The notes under the pieces are model-generated. The model had not been told where the DNA came from. It was given only the letters and a program-made list of their open reading frames with translations, and did no database searches. A program made the position numbers and the translations under genes. A stretch of 64,000 bases of DNA from Spirodela intermedia (lineage: Eukaryota; Streptophyta; Magnoliopsida; Alismatales; Araceae). The stretch is from NCBI GenBank assembly GCA_902729315.2, contig LR746268.1, positions 8,043,501 through 8,107,500 of the forward strand, read 5' to 3'. Of this stretch, positions 63,907 to 64,000 are shown in pieces; the stretch's first letter is position 1, and each line of letters opens with the position of its first letter.

Positions 63907-64000
63907 CTGCACAAGATGAATCAATATGACAACTAAGCTTGCTGACTGAAATATATCATCCTACAACTACCAAGAATGTCACTAAATAAATTGAAATAGT

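Overview
This is nuclear DNA of a flowering plant. The evidence is multi-exon genes with GT/AG introns, plant-only families (U-box/ARM ligase, VQ protein, DYW-type PPR, PRAF, WNK, ATG1t, IDA-like peptide, extensin), a decayed Ty1/copia element and very many GA/CT microsatellites. Several first exons are GC-rich (VQ, UPF0235, PPR, U-box), which would suit a non-grass monocot or an early-diverging lineage, but the sequence does not fix the species.

Layout. 1-4.5 kb is AT-rich with no gene. 4.9-6.2 kb (+) is an intronless PUB22/23-type ubiquitin ligase. 8.6-11.5 kb (+) is a dead copia retrotransposon with recognisable gag, RT and RNase H pieces and a 3' LTR-like end. Beside it, 11.6-12.2 kb (-) holds a frameshifted relic of an ATXR5/ATXR6 histone methyltransferase. 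14.1-14.8 kb (+) is a VQ protein, convergent with a seven-exon WDR44-like WD40 gene (15.1-18.5 kb, -). 18.5-30.6 kb is gene-poor and microsatellite-rich, but 27.2-27.4 kb (-) encodes a complete 75-residue IDA-like signalling peptide. 30.6-33.3 kb (-) is a seven-exon WNK kinase, with a three-unit ~220-bp tandem array carrying paired TTGAC motifs 0.7-1.4 kb upstream. 35.0-45.9 kb (-) is a nine-exon PH-RCC1-FYVE-BRX (PRAF) gene. 47.4-49.1 kb (-) is a small UPF0235 gene whose start lies only 129 bp from the stop of an intronless DYW PPR gene (49.2-51.4 kb, -). 52.0-53.6 kb (-) is an eight-exon ATG1t-like kinase. 55.1-56.0 kb (+) is a highly repetitive extensin. 56.8 kb to beyond the right edge (-) is an ACT-domain Raf-like kinase of the STY8/17/46 type whose 5' exons lie outside the window.

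The genes do not form a pathway cluster. Loose themes are defence and stress signalling (U-box, VQ), protein kinases (WNK, ATG1t-like, Raf-like) and cell wall or abscission (extensin, IDA-like). Exon models were assembled by hand from splice consensus, reading-frame phase and remembered family structure, with no alignment or transcript data. Everything marked inference should be read in that light.
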